DNA from: Hydractinia symbiolongicarpus | Lineage: Eukaryota; Cnidaria; Hydrozoa; Anthoathecata; Hydractiniidae | Assembly: GCF_029227915.1 (NCBI RefSeq) | Contig: NC_079883.1 | Span: forward strand, 22,506,001-22,570,000 | Length of the DNA: 64,000 bases | Direction of reading: 5' to 3' | Part shown: in pieces, positions 25,126 to 36,903 of the stretch | Layout of the letters: the number at the start of each line of letters is the position of its first letter | How positions within the stretch are numbered: position 1 is the stretch's first letter | The notes under the pieces: generated by a model | The model's database searches: none | Told to the model about the DNA's origin: nothing | The model's input: only the letters and a program-made list of their open reading frames with translations | Made by a program: the position numbers and the translations under genes

Positions 25126-27220
25126 GAAGCGGTCGATTTTCCTAGAGAGCAAATTTATAACACTCTATACCTGGGGAAATTGTAAAATCTTTTTACAAAA
25201 AGTTTCCAAAAATTTTCCTCACATAATAGACCACATTTGAAGTAAGATGTTATTATCCAATTAGCTGTATGGCATAATGAAATAATTTTTATGCTGCTTT
25301 TTATCACTGTGTTCTAATAAGTTATATAGCTTTTAAAAAAATTACAACACTCACATTTTCATAAGGAATGCATTCACCACTTAGAACAGATAAGAGGATA
25401 ACATGGACAAGTTCGTAGATGAGCCTAAATAAAAAATACAAAAACATCAAAGCTATAATAAAATCTATAAAATAATATAAAAATTCAGTGTGTTTGTGAG
25501 AGGCAGTGCTGACATGCACTTTTTACCTTAGAAATAAGCGAGAAACTTCTAATTGCTAGAAACTAACTAGAACTAAATAGAATTGCTAAACAAAAAGTTA
25601 CTTATTGTGACGCTAGATTGCAATGTCACTAAATTAGATTGAATTCAACCTTTTGAATTAATTTAGTAAAGCCATTGGTAACTTGGAGGGAAAGTAACTT
25701 GGATCCAAAATAAATGACGCCATTTCCTGCTGGGTGCCTAGAGCCCAATTTCGAATTGGAACCAATTTCGTAAAACTGGGTCAACCCACAGGGACAAACC
25801 TGTCCCTGTATCCTATACCTACCAGTATATCATTGTACGCAATACTTTTTAGACAATAATCACAAAGCACCATCCTGAAATTGCAAGATTTCTCGTGACA
25901 CACCATTTTAAATTTTCGAGCTTCAAACAAACATCCATTGGAATCGTATACAACGTTTTCAAATTCACAAGTGTTGTTATGGTGGTGCTGAAATACAAGT
26001 TAACCTCTTCACAAAAAAATTTTAAAACAATCTAAAAAAAGTCAGAAAATAATAAATTACTAATGTATTTTCTTTCACTGCTTCTTTTATGAAAATAAAT
26101 CTCCACAAAGTGATTCAGATTTTGCTGCATTGACAACCCTGTATTTTATGACTTTTAATTCTTCGGTTAGGTGGTTAACATGAAAAGATTGAGAATAAAC
26201 TTATAATTGTGTCTTCTGACTCCATTTTGGTAAAATAAAGACTGTATAAACTTGGGTGGAGGAACAGTAATGTTCAGATTTTACGACAAATGGAATTAGA
26301 GATGCATGTATTTGTATTACCTATGTTCCTGCATTTTAATTAACATTTTAAAGGACATTGCTATGAAAAAACACATTACAAAAATTTCGAATAAATATAT
26401 AATTAAGAAAATAGAGATACTTTTATTTAGAAAAAATATGTTTAGGTTTATTTAAATGCTAAAATATTTTCTCTACTTTACATAATATACTACCCAGCTT
26501 CTTTAATCTCGTAATCTTACAGGTGGGCACTTAATTGGATTAACCAATTAATCAAGTACATAGAGCAGGCTATTCACCTAGGGGGATTGATGTAGCCCTC
26601 CACCTGTTTAACTTTTACATCTGTTTAAATCTCAAACTTCAGCCAATTTTTACTTAACATCTGCTTCCTTCAGCATTGCAAAGCTCCCAAATAGCCCAGC
26701 AGTAATAGGGTTAAGCTTCAGAAAATTTGTTTATATGTTTCCAAATAAATAAGCTGATGTAAAGAGTTTGTAATATTTATATAGCGATGTTATCATTTAT
26801 TAATACATTATGGTAATGTAAAAACTTATTTGCAGCAAACTGGTATTTCACAATAGCAAATGTTGTCAAATGTATTTTGTTGTGAAATCGCTTGCTCCCA
26901 AACATAACAAACATGAACAACAGTTAAAGTAAAATAGAAAAAACTTAAATTCAAGTTACATGAATCAGAAATTTTTCAAAACACCTCAGTTTTCGCCTCA
27001 AAATTGCCACATGCCAGCATAAATTAAAAAGATTGCACAAAAACATTTTTGAAGGTTTTATAACAAAATATATGGGTTTTCTTTGCAACATAGAAAAGTG
27101 AAACACAACGTATAAAAATTACAACAGCATAGTAATTTTATTGAAACATGTTTAATAAGTGTAGAATAGCTGCTTTAAGCTTTATAATAATAGCATAATA
27201 TGTGGCGTATTGATGCAATT

Positions 27221-27232
27221 ATAATCAATGTA
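27221..27232 (+). repeat. 12-bp target duplication, left copy
   Basis: ataatcaatgta here and at 28,618-28,629 flank the Penelope-like element. Copy A has this 12-mer once at 13,446-13,457 at the matching place. Confidence 0.9.
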
Positions 27233-28617
27233 TTACTGTGGAAAGTTTATCATTTCTTGAACATGATAGTTTAGTAGGCGACGTTTCGGGAGATCCTTTT
27301 CCTATCATCGGGCAAAGTTAAATGATGTTGTGCATATAATTGCAGAGGATCGAAATTCATAAAAATTAACCAATCAGAAACAAGATGATAATTGCAGTTA
27401 ATTACGGTAATTAACATTTTCGGACCTAGATGTAGGTAACTACTTCTTCTGTATGGCTGGTAACCAAATCTCAGGAAGTTGATACGAGATGTTGTTTATG
27501 TGTTTGTTACGTTCTACACTGTTGATGGTTTCTTTAATCTTCCTGGTCGATGTTCTGGATTCTCTGTCAATGATTTTCTTCTCATCCCAATTAAATTAAA
27601 TGAGATGTTGTTTATGTGTTTGTTACGTTCTACACTGTTGATGGCTTCTTTAATCTTCCTGGCCGTTGTTCTGGATTCTCTGTCAATGATTTTCTTCCCA
27701 TCCCAATTAAACTGATGACTTCTGCTCCAGCTGTGGTCCGCAATTTCGTTTTTCTTCACATCTCCGTTTCTCACTGCACGCATATGTTCTTGTACTCGTT
27801 GCTTAAACTTTCTTTTTGTTTCGCCTATATACACTGCATCACAATCTTTACGCAGGATTTCGTAAACAACATTGCTTTGTTCTTCCAGGTTTATTTTATC
27901 TTTCGGTTTAGACAAAGTGCTTCTTAGGGTGTCTTTAGAGTTAAGAATGCATTTGATCTTGCGTTGCCTTAAAACTCGACGAAGGATCTCACTGATACCT
28001 GGTACAAAGGGTAGAAATGCTGATCCCATAATTTATTTTCTACTTACGTGATGACTTTATGACGGTATCCATTTGCTATTAATGCATTTCTTACACGTCG
28101 AATTTCTATTTTCCTCTCCTGTTTGTCACTGACTACGCTGTTGGCACGATTCAGTAATGAAGACATGACACTTTTTTTGCAAGATTTCTGATGATTGGAT
28201 TCGAAGTTAAGGTACTGGTCAGTGTGTGTTGGTTTACGATACACTGAAACTGAAATGGAACCGTTCTTGCGTTTGACCAAAGTGTCCAGGAAAGCAATAC
28301 TTCTATCGTGTTCAAGCTCAACAGTGAATTTGATTCATCGATGTAGGCCGTTGATGTGTTCATGGAACTTACCTACATCTAGGTCCGAAAATTTTAATTA
28401 CCGTAATAAACTGCAATTATCAGCTCGTTTCTGATTGGTTAATTTTTATGAATTTCGATCCTCTGCAATTATATACATGCACAACATCATTTTACTTTGC
28501 CCGATGATGGGAAAAAGATCTCCCGAAACGTCGCCTACTAAACTATCATGTTCAAGAAATGATAAATGTTCCACAGTAATATGAATACTGAACAGACAAA
28601 CCGAAATAATATCTTCA
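27233..28617 (-). mobile_element. Penelope-like retroelement with inverted terminal repeats, truncated
   Basis: Inverted arms of roughly 200 bp (27,233 to about 27,445, and about 28,370 to 28,579) begin ttactgtgga / end tccacagtaa. They share tagtaggcgacgtttcggga-type sequence. The right side carries a further 37-bp tail before the target duplication. The interior encodes on the minus strand the end of a reverse transcriptase followed by a GIY-YIG endonuclease, the Penelope architecture. Only the 3' part of the coding region is present. A 12-bp direct duplication and the empty site in copy A fix its boundaries. Confidence 0.88.
27514..28363 (-). pseudogene. Penelope-like RT C-terminus plus GIY-YIG endonuclease
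   Basis: Minus strand. Upstream part (about 28,363-28,044) reads ELEHDRSIAFLD, then SVSVYRKPTHTDQYLNF, the RT end region. The second part (28,029-27,514) holds VVYEI...CDAVYIGETKRKFKQRVQEH, the GIY-YIG nuclease core with the YIG and downstream Arg, then SHQFNWDG and a basic tail to a stop at 27,514. A stop and a frame change separate the two parts, so the protein is broken. RT would copy the RNA at the nicked target; GIY-YIG makes the nick. Confidence 0.87.
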
Positions 28618-30392
28618 ATAATCAATGTATATGTAAACATGTATCCGTATGAGTCACATGAGTCAAATATGCAGTACAATATATCTTTGTGCTTTTAGCT
28701 GCTAGCTTTTGTATACACAAAGAGAGTTTTTGTATCTCACATACTTTCATATTTCACACTTCACCAGACCAATCACATCCTGCTCTTGTATTTCCACATT
28801 TGACTTTCAATGACAAGATCACTCTGTTAATCCTTCCAACAGGTTGAACCTACAAAAATACAATACATAAATCTGCTAGTATACTCTGGTATAAACTAAT
28901 TTTAATTTACATTATTTTAAAAATGTTTTAGACACAATAAACTTTCTGATTCATCAGAATTAAAACAAGTAGTTGCACATAACATAATTTTTTGTAATAA
29001 TATTTTACTTATAAAATCTGTCTTTTAATACAGTAAAGAAAAACATCGAAAGACTGATGTAATATAAAAATTTAATTAAGGCTACTGATTTTCAAAAAAT
29101 ATTTCACTTACTCCTGCTTAAAATTCGTTAGCTAGTGGAAAAAACCCTAGAAATGTCATGTTATTAAACCCAGACATGCCAGATTTGGCAAATGGACAGA
29201 CAACAACGTTATAACATAGCCTAGTGGAAGGACCACTTAATTAAGGAGGCAAATTAGCAGGTTGCAATTCCCAAATCAAAAAGCCCTTTTTGTGAATTAT
29301 TCTAGAAAATTGTAAATTCCATTTTTTCATCACTTCTGTAATTTGCAACAACCATTAAAAAAATGATATTTAGCAAGTGGCCTACATTGCATTAAAAATG
29401 TACGCTGAAGTTTGGCCGAAATTTAGGAAAACAAGACTTAATCAAGTTTTTAAGCTTAAAAAAATATGAAAGAAAACTAAAATAGTGTTATGCTGCTTTC
29501 TCACATAACACATACACATATGTTACTTAACACATTTAGCAAGAGGCTTCTCTTGTAATTTTCATTTTCCTACACCCTCAAACATTTTTTAGTTTCTAAC
29601 AATTTTAGCAAAACGTAAGCACATCATGCTTCAGGCAAAATTGGAATGCCCCAAATTTAAATATCAAAACAATCTTTTTATTAATATAACTTGATTTGTT
29701 AATGCCAAAGGAAGACTTAATTGTTAATTTCAATTAAAGACGGTAATAAAATGGTCATCAAACCAAAGACATCACCTGCAAAAACAATTTATTGAAATTT
29801 ATTGTTATTCGTAACATAAAATTGTTTTTGTTAATTTCTTTGAAAGGGCGGGAATAATTCAAAACTTTTTTAACAAAATAGAAACCCAATGTTAAATGCC
29901 TGTAACTTTCTGCTTAGCATTCAGGCCCAGAATAGGACAGATATCTTAGGTGGTGGTTCGGTTCAGTGAATGCTGTTTTCGCACAACTTTCGAAGCCAAA
30001 ATGGGCGCTTTAAATGCACTAGGACCCACTTCACAGGGGTTTCTTGATAGCAGTACTAATAGGAACAAAAGTGGCTATTTTGGGTAAACAATTTTAATAA
30101 AAATAATAATTATAATAAAAAACAAAGAGTTTCAGCTGTGCACATCATTTCGCCTTTTCATAACACACTAAAACAGACTATTATCAAATAGATAAAAGCC
30201 TGTGTTAAGTTAAGACCTCAATTTATGCATGCTATGATTTTACTTTCTTTGGATTCTTCTGCTTGATAGGCTTTTTAAAAATACACTTACTTTGTTCTCA
30301 TCTATGGGTGTACTGCAACTAGGACATGTATATTCTACATTCCTGAAACGAAACAAGACAACTAAGTCTGTGTACTTACGTTCAAAATTACA

Positions 30393-30515
<123 letters not shown>

Positions 30516-30516
30516 A

Positions 30517-30556
30517 AAGATTTTTACTGTGTTATATGTTTACACTTGTTAAAAGA
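30517..30556 (+). pseudogene. inverted fragment of TRAF RING exon 1
   Basis: These 40 bp on the plus strand match the minus-strand exon 1 of copy A at about 14,898-14,859 and read DFYCVICLHLLKD against DFYCVICLNLLKD. All other TRAF exons in copy B are on the minus strand, so this piece is inverted. It is followed by DNA equivalent to about 16,050 of copy A. The remaining RING residues are lost. Confidence 0.8.
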
Positions 30557-32600
30557 TATATAAAAGATAAAACACGCAAATATAAAACAACAAAGTTTTT
30601 TAAATCTTGCTATCTTGAAAAAATTTTTTACTCAATACACCTGTATAGTTTGAGATAAAAGACCAAGTATTTATGAAGATTTTAACAGTGTAAAGGTAAA
30701 AAAGTGCTACAGAGAAGCACGAAAAGCAACTTATTGATGCAAATTTGGAACTGTAAACCTAATGGCAAAACTAAGACACCATTTAGCGTATACATGTCTA
30801 ACTCAGGATAGATCTCTGGACACCTTACTTCCTCACAATAAATACTACCAAAAAAAACCCTTGCATGGACAGTTTTGCTATCTGACAGACTAATGGTTCT
30901 GCCATTATGAAAAACGTTCAAAATCTTGGTATTGGTACTCAATAGCACATCCCCTGTCAGTTCCGATTATAAAAGCTTTTGCCTTGAGTATTGCAAAAAA
31001 GAAAAAAAGCAACTGTTTTAATCCAAACATTGTTTCTGAAAACACTTGTGGTTAAAATTCAAACTAAGACATCGAAAAGAAATAACATTGCATAAGCTAG
31101 ACAAGCTTGATCAAGGCAAAAGTCGCATGGTTTCTTAAATTGTTGTACTGTCGTTAAGGTAAAATTAAAATAGGCACATTCAGAGAGTAAAGGGGTCAGG
31201 GAGCAAATCACAGCTTATAGCTGTCTCCGCTACTGGTCATGCTTTATTGTCATTCATAATAGTTAAACAGCCATACACTTCTGGGATCTATGTTAGAACT
31301 GGACCTGATGGTGCCCCATATGATGTAACACTAAAAGGCTATATGGATGTGGAACTATTCATAAAATGGATTAACAAACATTCATTCAAAACACTGCGAC
31401 CCCTATTACTTATCCTAGATGGGTATGGTTCGCACCTAGGCATTGACATGATCGATTTCTTAGCTGAAAATCAGATTCATTTATCCCTCCACATACAACT
31501 AACATATTGCAGCCATTAGATGGTTAAAATTTTCCGTCCTTTAAAAACATGCTTTTCACGCATCACTGATATGATTAAATTAGCATTGCTTAGTAACAAA
31601 CAGCTAGCAAATGTCTAAAAAAGAACCCTAATGCAGTCTTTAAAGAGACCTTGAAGGGAGGATTATAATAGCACTATCAAGCAGGGGTTTCCAAAATGTG
31701 GAATTATGCGGTTAATTCAGACGCTATAGATAAAAGAAAGTTAAATCCTTCTTATTTTTCTTACACAAATCAAGAATTAAACATTGACATGACTATAACA
31801 TCATCCATTGCAGTCACCCAAGATTAACCTGCTTGCAACTTCAAGCCTAATTAAAAGTTCAAATTTATAATCATTATATTACAATAACATGTGTCCTGGA
31901 GGATCAAATGTCAACTCTGCACCTATATTTAATTTACCATCATTTAATGAAAGCACAGTTGCTATGCCTCCTTGTGGAACATGTGACCCTAAAACCAAAG
32001 CAACAAGTGCTTTTTATCGCACTCGTGAATTTTTTCTTTTTCTAAAATATTATAGAGCGATGAAAAAGGCTATTAAGCTGATTACATAACATTCATTTCT
32101 TCGTGATTGATTTGTTTAAAAAGTATAGAGAACATTAAAGTCGGCCCCTTTTATTCATGCTGACACTCTTATGCTTGGCTGTTGCATTACACTGAGACTC
32201 GAACGAAAGACCGAAGACTATTTGGAACCATTCCCCAAGTCAGTCCGACCTCCTTTGTCACAGAGAATACTGCGAGAAGAGTGCGCACCCATGCAAGTTA
32301 AATATAACCAGAACATGGGAGAGGTTAGGTGTCCTGTACCTTAATACAGCTTTCGGACGAATGTTTTCGTGATGTACTACCAAAGAAAAAACATGTTGAA
32401 TAAAGTTTAAAAAAGGGGAAAGAGAAATCAAAAATGTCTAGAAATATATTTAATGCCAAAAACATGTAGCGAATCTACTAACACATCATCGCGTTCAACG
32501 TTGTTTCAACCTTGCACTTGTGGTTAATACGTTTTACCATGGTTTTACAAAATTCATTTCTATACAGCTTAAATAACATATAACGTTTAAAACGAATAAC

Positions 32601-32637
32601 GAATATTTGCAAGTGTGAATCACACTTGCAAATATTC
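32601..32637. repeat. perfect 37-nt palindrome with one-base centre
   Basis: Arms gaatatttgcaagtgtga and tcacacttgcaaatattc are exact reverse complements (18/18) around a single a. A partial third arm, tcacacttgtaaatttt, follows at 32,641. It lies 23 bases beyond the stop of the exon candidate at 32,660-32,808. Confidence 0.95.
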
Positions 32638-32659
32638 ACATCACACTTGTAAATTTTGC

Positions 32660-32808
32660 TTATGAGTGCAATTTTTCGCACACCATAGCACTCGTAATTT
32701 TTTTAGCGGGTGCTTTTTGTAGCTCTGGCATAGTTTTATTCAAGAAATGGCCTGCATCTAGAATGATACCACATTCTTTAAATGATTCTTTAATTTGTCC
32801 TGCTTCAC
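32660..32808 (-). CDS. candidate terminal exon of an unknown gene or element
   Basis: On the minus strand a pyrimidine-rich acceptor (ttctttttttcag) is followed by 149 nt open to a TAA, entered in phase 1 and reading GEAGQIKESFKECG, then ILDAGHFLNKTMPELQ and a basic end. I do not recognise it and found no upstream exons. It lies antisense within the Tigger remnant, so it may instead be part of another repeat. Confidence 0.3.
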
Positions 32809-33420
32809 CTGAAAAAAAGAAAGGAATGAGAGAATAATAACTAAAGCACATGTGCTAACAAGCTTAAGCACAAAAAATTATTCAGAGAAAAGTTAGATAC
32901 CAAGAAGGCAGAGGAAGAAGCAAAGGCTAGGGGTAAGGAAGAAGCAAAGGCTAGGCATAAGAAAGAGCGTGAAAGCAAGAAGAAAGAGAAAAATAAGCAG
33001 AAGGTAGAAAATGAGAATATGGCAAAGGAGAGAAGAAACAAGTGTAAGACAAGTAGTGTAATTGTAGGCGCGGAACATCTCTTTATGTGAAGTAGACCTG
33101 AACAAGGAATGTAAGTTGAACAATGAAGATGATATGGGAGGTAGAATGGACAGGTTAACAAAAAGATCACAAGGAAAAAAAACTGCCAGCAAAATATAAG
33201 TCAAACAGAAGAAAGCAAGACAGAGGAGGAAGTCATTGAAGGTATAACTTTAGCTCTGACAAAAGTGTGGATGAAAATGAAAAGTGTCAAATTAGCAAGC
33301 GTTGAAGATAAGAGCAAAAAGTTGACTGGATTCTCTGTGATCAATGTGAAATGTAGTATTACATTTAAGGGGGCAACTATATCAAGGAGCAAAAGCTGGA
33401 AACATATTATATGCAGAACA

Positions 33421-34894
33421 TGTAAATATTATTAAGCATTTCAGGTCACAAGCAAATAGGCAAAAATATGCTTCGTTTTCAAATTAAAAAAGATCTTTAT
33501 CCATGTGGCTTAAATAAAACTTCAAAATTCATTCAGAAAATTCAGCTACATTTTAGCAAAGTTTATATAGAAATTGTTTAAAATTGTTTGAATAACACTT
33601 GTGGCATAAAGAAAAGAATCCATTAAATTCGGACCTGCTATGGTTTCCAATTGTTTTGTCAAAGGAAGAAATTATCTACAATTAAATCCATGATATAATG
33701 TCTGTTCCGCCTGTAAGTGTAGTTTTGCAGACTTGCTTCATCCATGCTCCGTCAGCGTTTACCTCCACATTAGTTAAGAACCACATGGCTGGATTTCTTG
33801 TATAAGACCTGGTTACCAACGACGAAGGGGTCAGGCAAAAGAGATTTATGTCTACGTAGTTCTTTTAACTAAGCCAGGAGTCGTTGAATTAGCTAGGATG
33901 GTCAGGTCGGCTATGAATAGGCTTGCTTGTGGATTAAAAAGACCAGGACTATTCAATAATTCTGACATCTAAAGTGTCCAAAGGTCTCATCTCTGTTCGC
34001 ATTATTTGACATTGGCTAAAAAACAAATTTTGCCAGCACACGAAAAATCAAAATTGCGTAATCATGCTTTTTAACGTTAATAGTGTTATTTTAACGTTAA
34101 TTCTTATTATTATCTTAACGTTACTATCATTACAAAAAAGTTTGTATTAGCGTTATTAACGTTATAGCGTTAAATGTTACCGATTTTCCCAGGGCCTAGT
34201 TATATACTAATTGAGCAATGCAAGACAGACAAGACACATTCTGCACTTGTTGAAACCTTGCAATAGTTCAAGATGATCATCCAAAATGACCGTCTTCAAT
34301 GACCATAATGTCGTAAGTTGTAGTCTTGATAATCAACCATATCTCAACTTCATATACGACACAAGATAGGATAAATTACGATAAGCTAGTACTCAATTGT
34401 AGTAGATTTAAATAGTGTGACTTTTATGCAATAAGCTTTAAATACCTGTACATTTTAGACTTGAAAATTGGCAACTCAGAAAAATGGTTTGATAATTAGA
34501 CTAGCTACATAATAACTACATAATTTCATTTTGGAGTTAAGAAAACATATTTAGTCATTATTGTCAGCATGGGTAATAGATATATACAATAGCCCTGAAG
34601 GGTCATATACACAAAATATATAGCTATCTAGCTCTAACGCGAGAAGTGAAAGAATATATAAGCGGAAAGTAAAAGAAAAAGATGAAGGAAGTAAAAATAA
34701 GTAGGGGAAGAATAAAAAAAAGAGAAGTAAAAAAATATGACCCTTTGGCTTTTACCATCCAAAATACTATGGCTAGCTAGCTAGCTAGCTATAACCAACC
34801 CACACGTTAAGCACAAATGATGCTAAAAAAGTATGTGAGTGACCCCTTGTAAATATAAATATCATGTTACAAATTTCACAAAGCATACTAGTCT
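33421..34894. other. no gene seen
   Basis: AT-rich non-coding DNA. A run of taacgtta words at about 34,070-34,170 ends in cccagggcct, suggesting the end of a small inverted-repeat element. A gctagctagctagct tract occurs at about 34,773-34,790. I found no coding exon. Confidence 0.5.
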
Positions 34895-34900
34895 AGCTAG

Positions 34901-34965
34901 CGGTTAAGTAAAGCTAGCCGTACCTAACAGCCGCACCTTAGCCGTACCTTAGCCGTACTTAAGAA
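34901..34965 (+). repeat. left terminal inverted repeat of the fold-back element
   Basis: Begins near ggttaagtaaagctag and carries four agccg-acct words in about 55 bp. It matches, as reverse complement, 41,229-41,291 with a few differences. Confidence 0.8.
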
Positions 34966-35070
34966 AATTCGTAATTAGCAGCTCTGTGTAAGACCACTTG
35001 CTTCTAAGCTTAAAATTAGTAGTTAATGTATATCAAAGTTAAATTGTCTAACTTTTATTTCGTCTTTTAG

Positions 35071-35205
35071 GTGAATATCTATGCCGATAAAAATGATGCA
35101 AAATGGAGCACTCCATCGTCGAGCCCCAGTAACCCCCAGGGAATCCTCAATGATGAAATACCGATAATAATATATCTTACATGTATTATAATTTTTATAA
35201 AATGA
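35071..35205 (+). other. possible terminal exon in the left spacer of the fold-back element
   Basis: A pyrimidine-rich acceptor (cgtcttttag) precedes 135 nt open in phase 0 to TGA, reading VNIYADKNDAKWSTPSSSPS and ending in a hydrophobic ten-residue tail. The block gagcactccatcg...cccagtaacccccag is GC-rich compared with the surroundings. No partner exon is seen. The opposite strand is open as well, so coding is doubtful. Confidence 0.2.
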
Positions 35206-35324
35206 TTTTAATACAAATACAAAAGAGATTTTTAAAATTGAATGTATGAAAAACATTAGTAAAGTAAGATTGAACATTATTACGCTGCGGACAATATTAG
35301 AGCTAGCGCGAAAAGTGACTACAG

Positions 35325-35885
35325 CTAGCTAAATTTAAATACGGTTGCCAAAATAAGGTACGGCTAGATAATATTAAGGTACGGCTGGGTCTTATCATAT
35401 AAGAAACAATTTCAAATGCTAAAAACGTTCAATAAAAACGAAATTATGTTAGGTACGGGTAGCCAAAATAAGGTACGGCTGGAAAATATTAAGGTACGGC
35501 TGGGTCCTATCATATAAGAAACAACTTTAAATGCTACAAATGTTCAATAAAAACGAAATTATGTTAGGTACGGCTAGTCAAAATAAGGTACGGCTGGACC
35601 ATATTAAGGTACGGCTGGGTCCTATCATATAAGAAACAACTTCAAAATCTAAACACGTTCAATAAAAACAAAATTAAGTTAGTTACGGCTAACCAAAATA
35701 AGGTACGGCTGGACAATATTAAGGTACGGCTGGGACCTATCATATAAGAAACAACTTCAAATGCTAAAAACGTTCAATAAAAACGAAATTAAGTTAGGTA
35801 CGGCTAGCTAAAATAAGGTACGGCTGGACCATATTAAGGTAAGGCTGGATTTTATTATATAAGAAACAACTTCAAATGCTAAAAA
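35325..35885 (+). repeat. left subterminal array, about 5 units of ~116 bp
   Basis: Each unit has ccaaaataaggtacggctgg, then a short ...atattaaggtacggctgggt, then ctatcatataagaaacaac, an AT-rich stretch, and gaaatta-gttaggtacggct. Unit starts are near 35,345, 35,463, 35,579, 35,695 and 35,812. It is the reverse complement of the right array unit. Confidence 0.93.
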
Positions 35886-36903
35886 AAAATTAATATAAAC
35901 GAAAAACAATAAGTACGTAGAAGAAGTAGAGTTTACTGGAAAGTAAAGTGCGGGCGAGGTTAAGAAAAAAATTGTATGCAATATGCTCTACTAGGTTGGC
36001 TCCACATTGTTTTCTGCACAGGAAAATAAAAAAATGCTACTTTGAAAGTGATGCGGTAAATCTTCTCTCTAACTGAGGTATAGACAGTGAATGTCTGAAT
36101 AAGGAGTAGAATTAACGTTTTCGCCAGTTGAAGGACACACGCGTTTTTATTCGTTGGATGTTATAGTTAATGGAAGAGATGTAAACTTTTTATATAAAAC
36201 CAGAGAACTTTTAAAAAATTTTAATATTCGTTGTTGTTTATGAGTGCACGTTATTTTAATGATGGAAAACGATAAGAAAAAGGGAGAACCTAATAAAGCC
36301 GCGAACAATGTGTGAGTAAAGGTTTTTGATTTTTAATTTTGATTGTGTTAACTGTGTCCCGATTTAATTCAGCATATACACTTTTTATAAAAACAATTTT
36401 TTATAAGAACAATAAGGTTAAAAATTATTGACAAATAAGAACGAAATAACAACTATACTCAAGGGCAAAATTTTACTGATTTTTCTAAAAACAACCAACA
36501 AACATAAAAAAATATTTCTTGACAGAATTAAAATGAGAATGCGCTAACACATTAACAAATAAGATGAAAAATAATAACCAAGAGAATCCAAGTCTAGGTG
36601 GTTTTTACAAAAAAAACTGTCACTTCATTCCTCACACACTCTTTTTTTCTATTACAAGAGCAAAATATACACTACTATTTTCTATTTTCAACACCTAAAA
36701 AATATTTTATGCTCAGATGAAGTACACTTCTTGGCATACTAGTTTAAACATGCAAAATCACGCCTGGTATTTTCGGTATGTTGTCAAATGTGGTCAGCCC
36801 GTGTTATGAGTTGTCCTTATTGAAGCAGAATGCGGAGATTTTGATTCTGATAAGAAAAAGTAGCGAGAAGTTGGGACCGAGGAACAGTCATACATAATGG
36901 CAG

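Larger units (their letters stand above)
19782..30342 (-). pseudogene. TRAF-like pseudogene (copy B)
   Basis: Exon equivalents: 30342-30291 (intact), 28849-28745, 25987-25823, 25424-25355, 21518-21441 and 20246-19782. Lesions: TGA at 28756-28754 in exon 3 where copy A has a serine codon; a zinc-binding cysteine changed to tyrosine in exon 4 (VVYD for VVCD); exon 5 is 70 nt instead of 75, a 5-nt deletion that shifts the frame; TAA early in exon 7 (CTC TTT AAA region, reads SL-stop) where A reads SLEM. The RING exon 1 is absent in the right orientation. Splice sites are mostly preserved, so decay is fairly recent. The exon 7 remnant has about two coiled-coil units and a proline-rich end. Confidence 0.9.
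30882..33420 (+). pseudogene. Tigger/pogo-like transposase remnant (copy B, longer)
   Basis: Blocks in order: the pre-catalytic LHKLDKLDQGKSR-type piece (31,085-31,128); an EQIT/CLYG area near 31,200; IVKQPYTSGIYVRTGPDGAP and MDVELFIKWINKHSF (31,256-31,385); the catalytic block LLLILDGYGSHLGIDMIDFL (31,402-31,461); QPLD region followed by MIKLALLSNKQLAN; GFPKCGIMRLI near 31,685; a PLPSFNEST-like linker to 32,090; a Lys/Glu-rich stretch (32,870-33,050); and a degenerate Cys pair WILCDQCEM (about 33,328-33,355) like the zinc-binding tail of such proteins. Many stops. A deletion joins gtcgcatgg to ttcttaaattg where copy A has about 350 bp more. Confidence 0.75.

Noticed and set aside
32841-33204. 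Minus-strand Leu/Phe-rich frames
   Set aside because: They are antisense to a Lys/Glu-rich plus-strand stretch that fits the tail of the Tigger-like transposase remnant.
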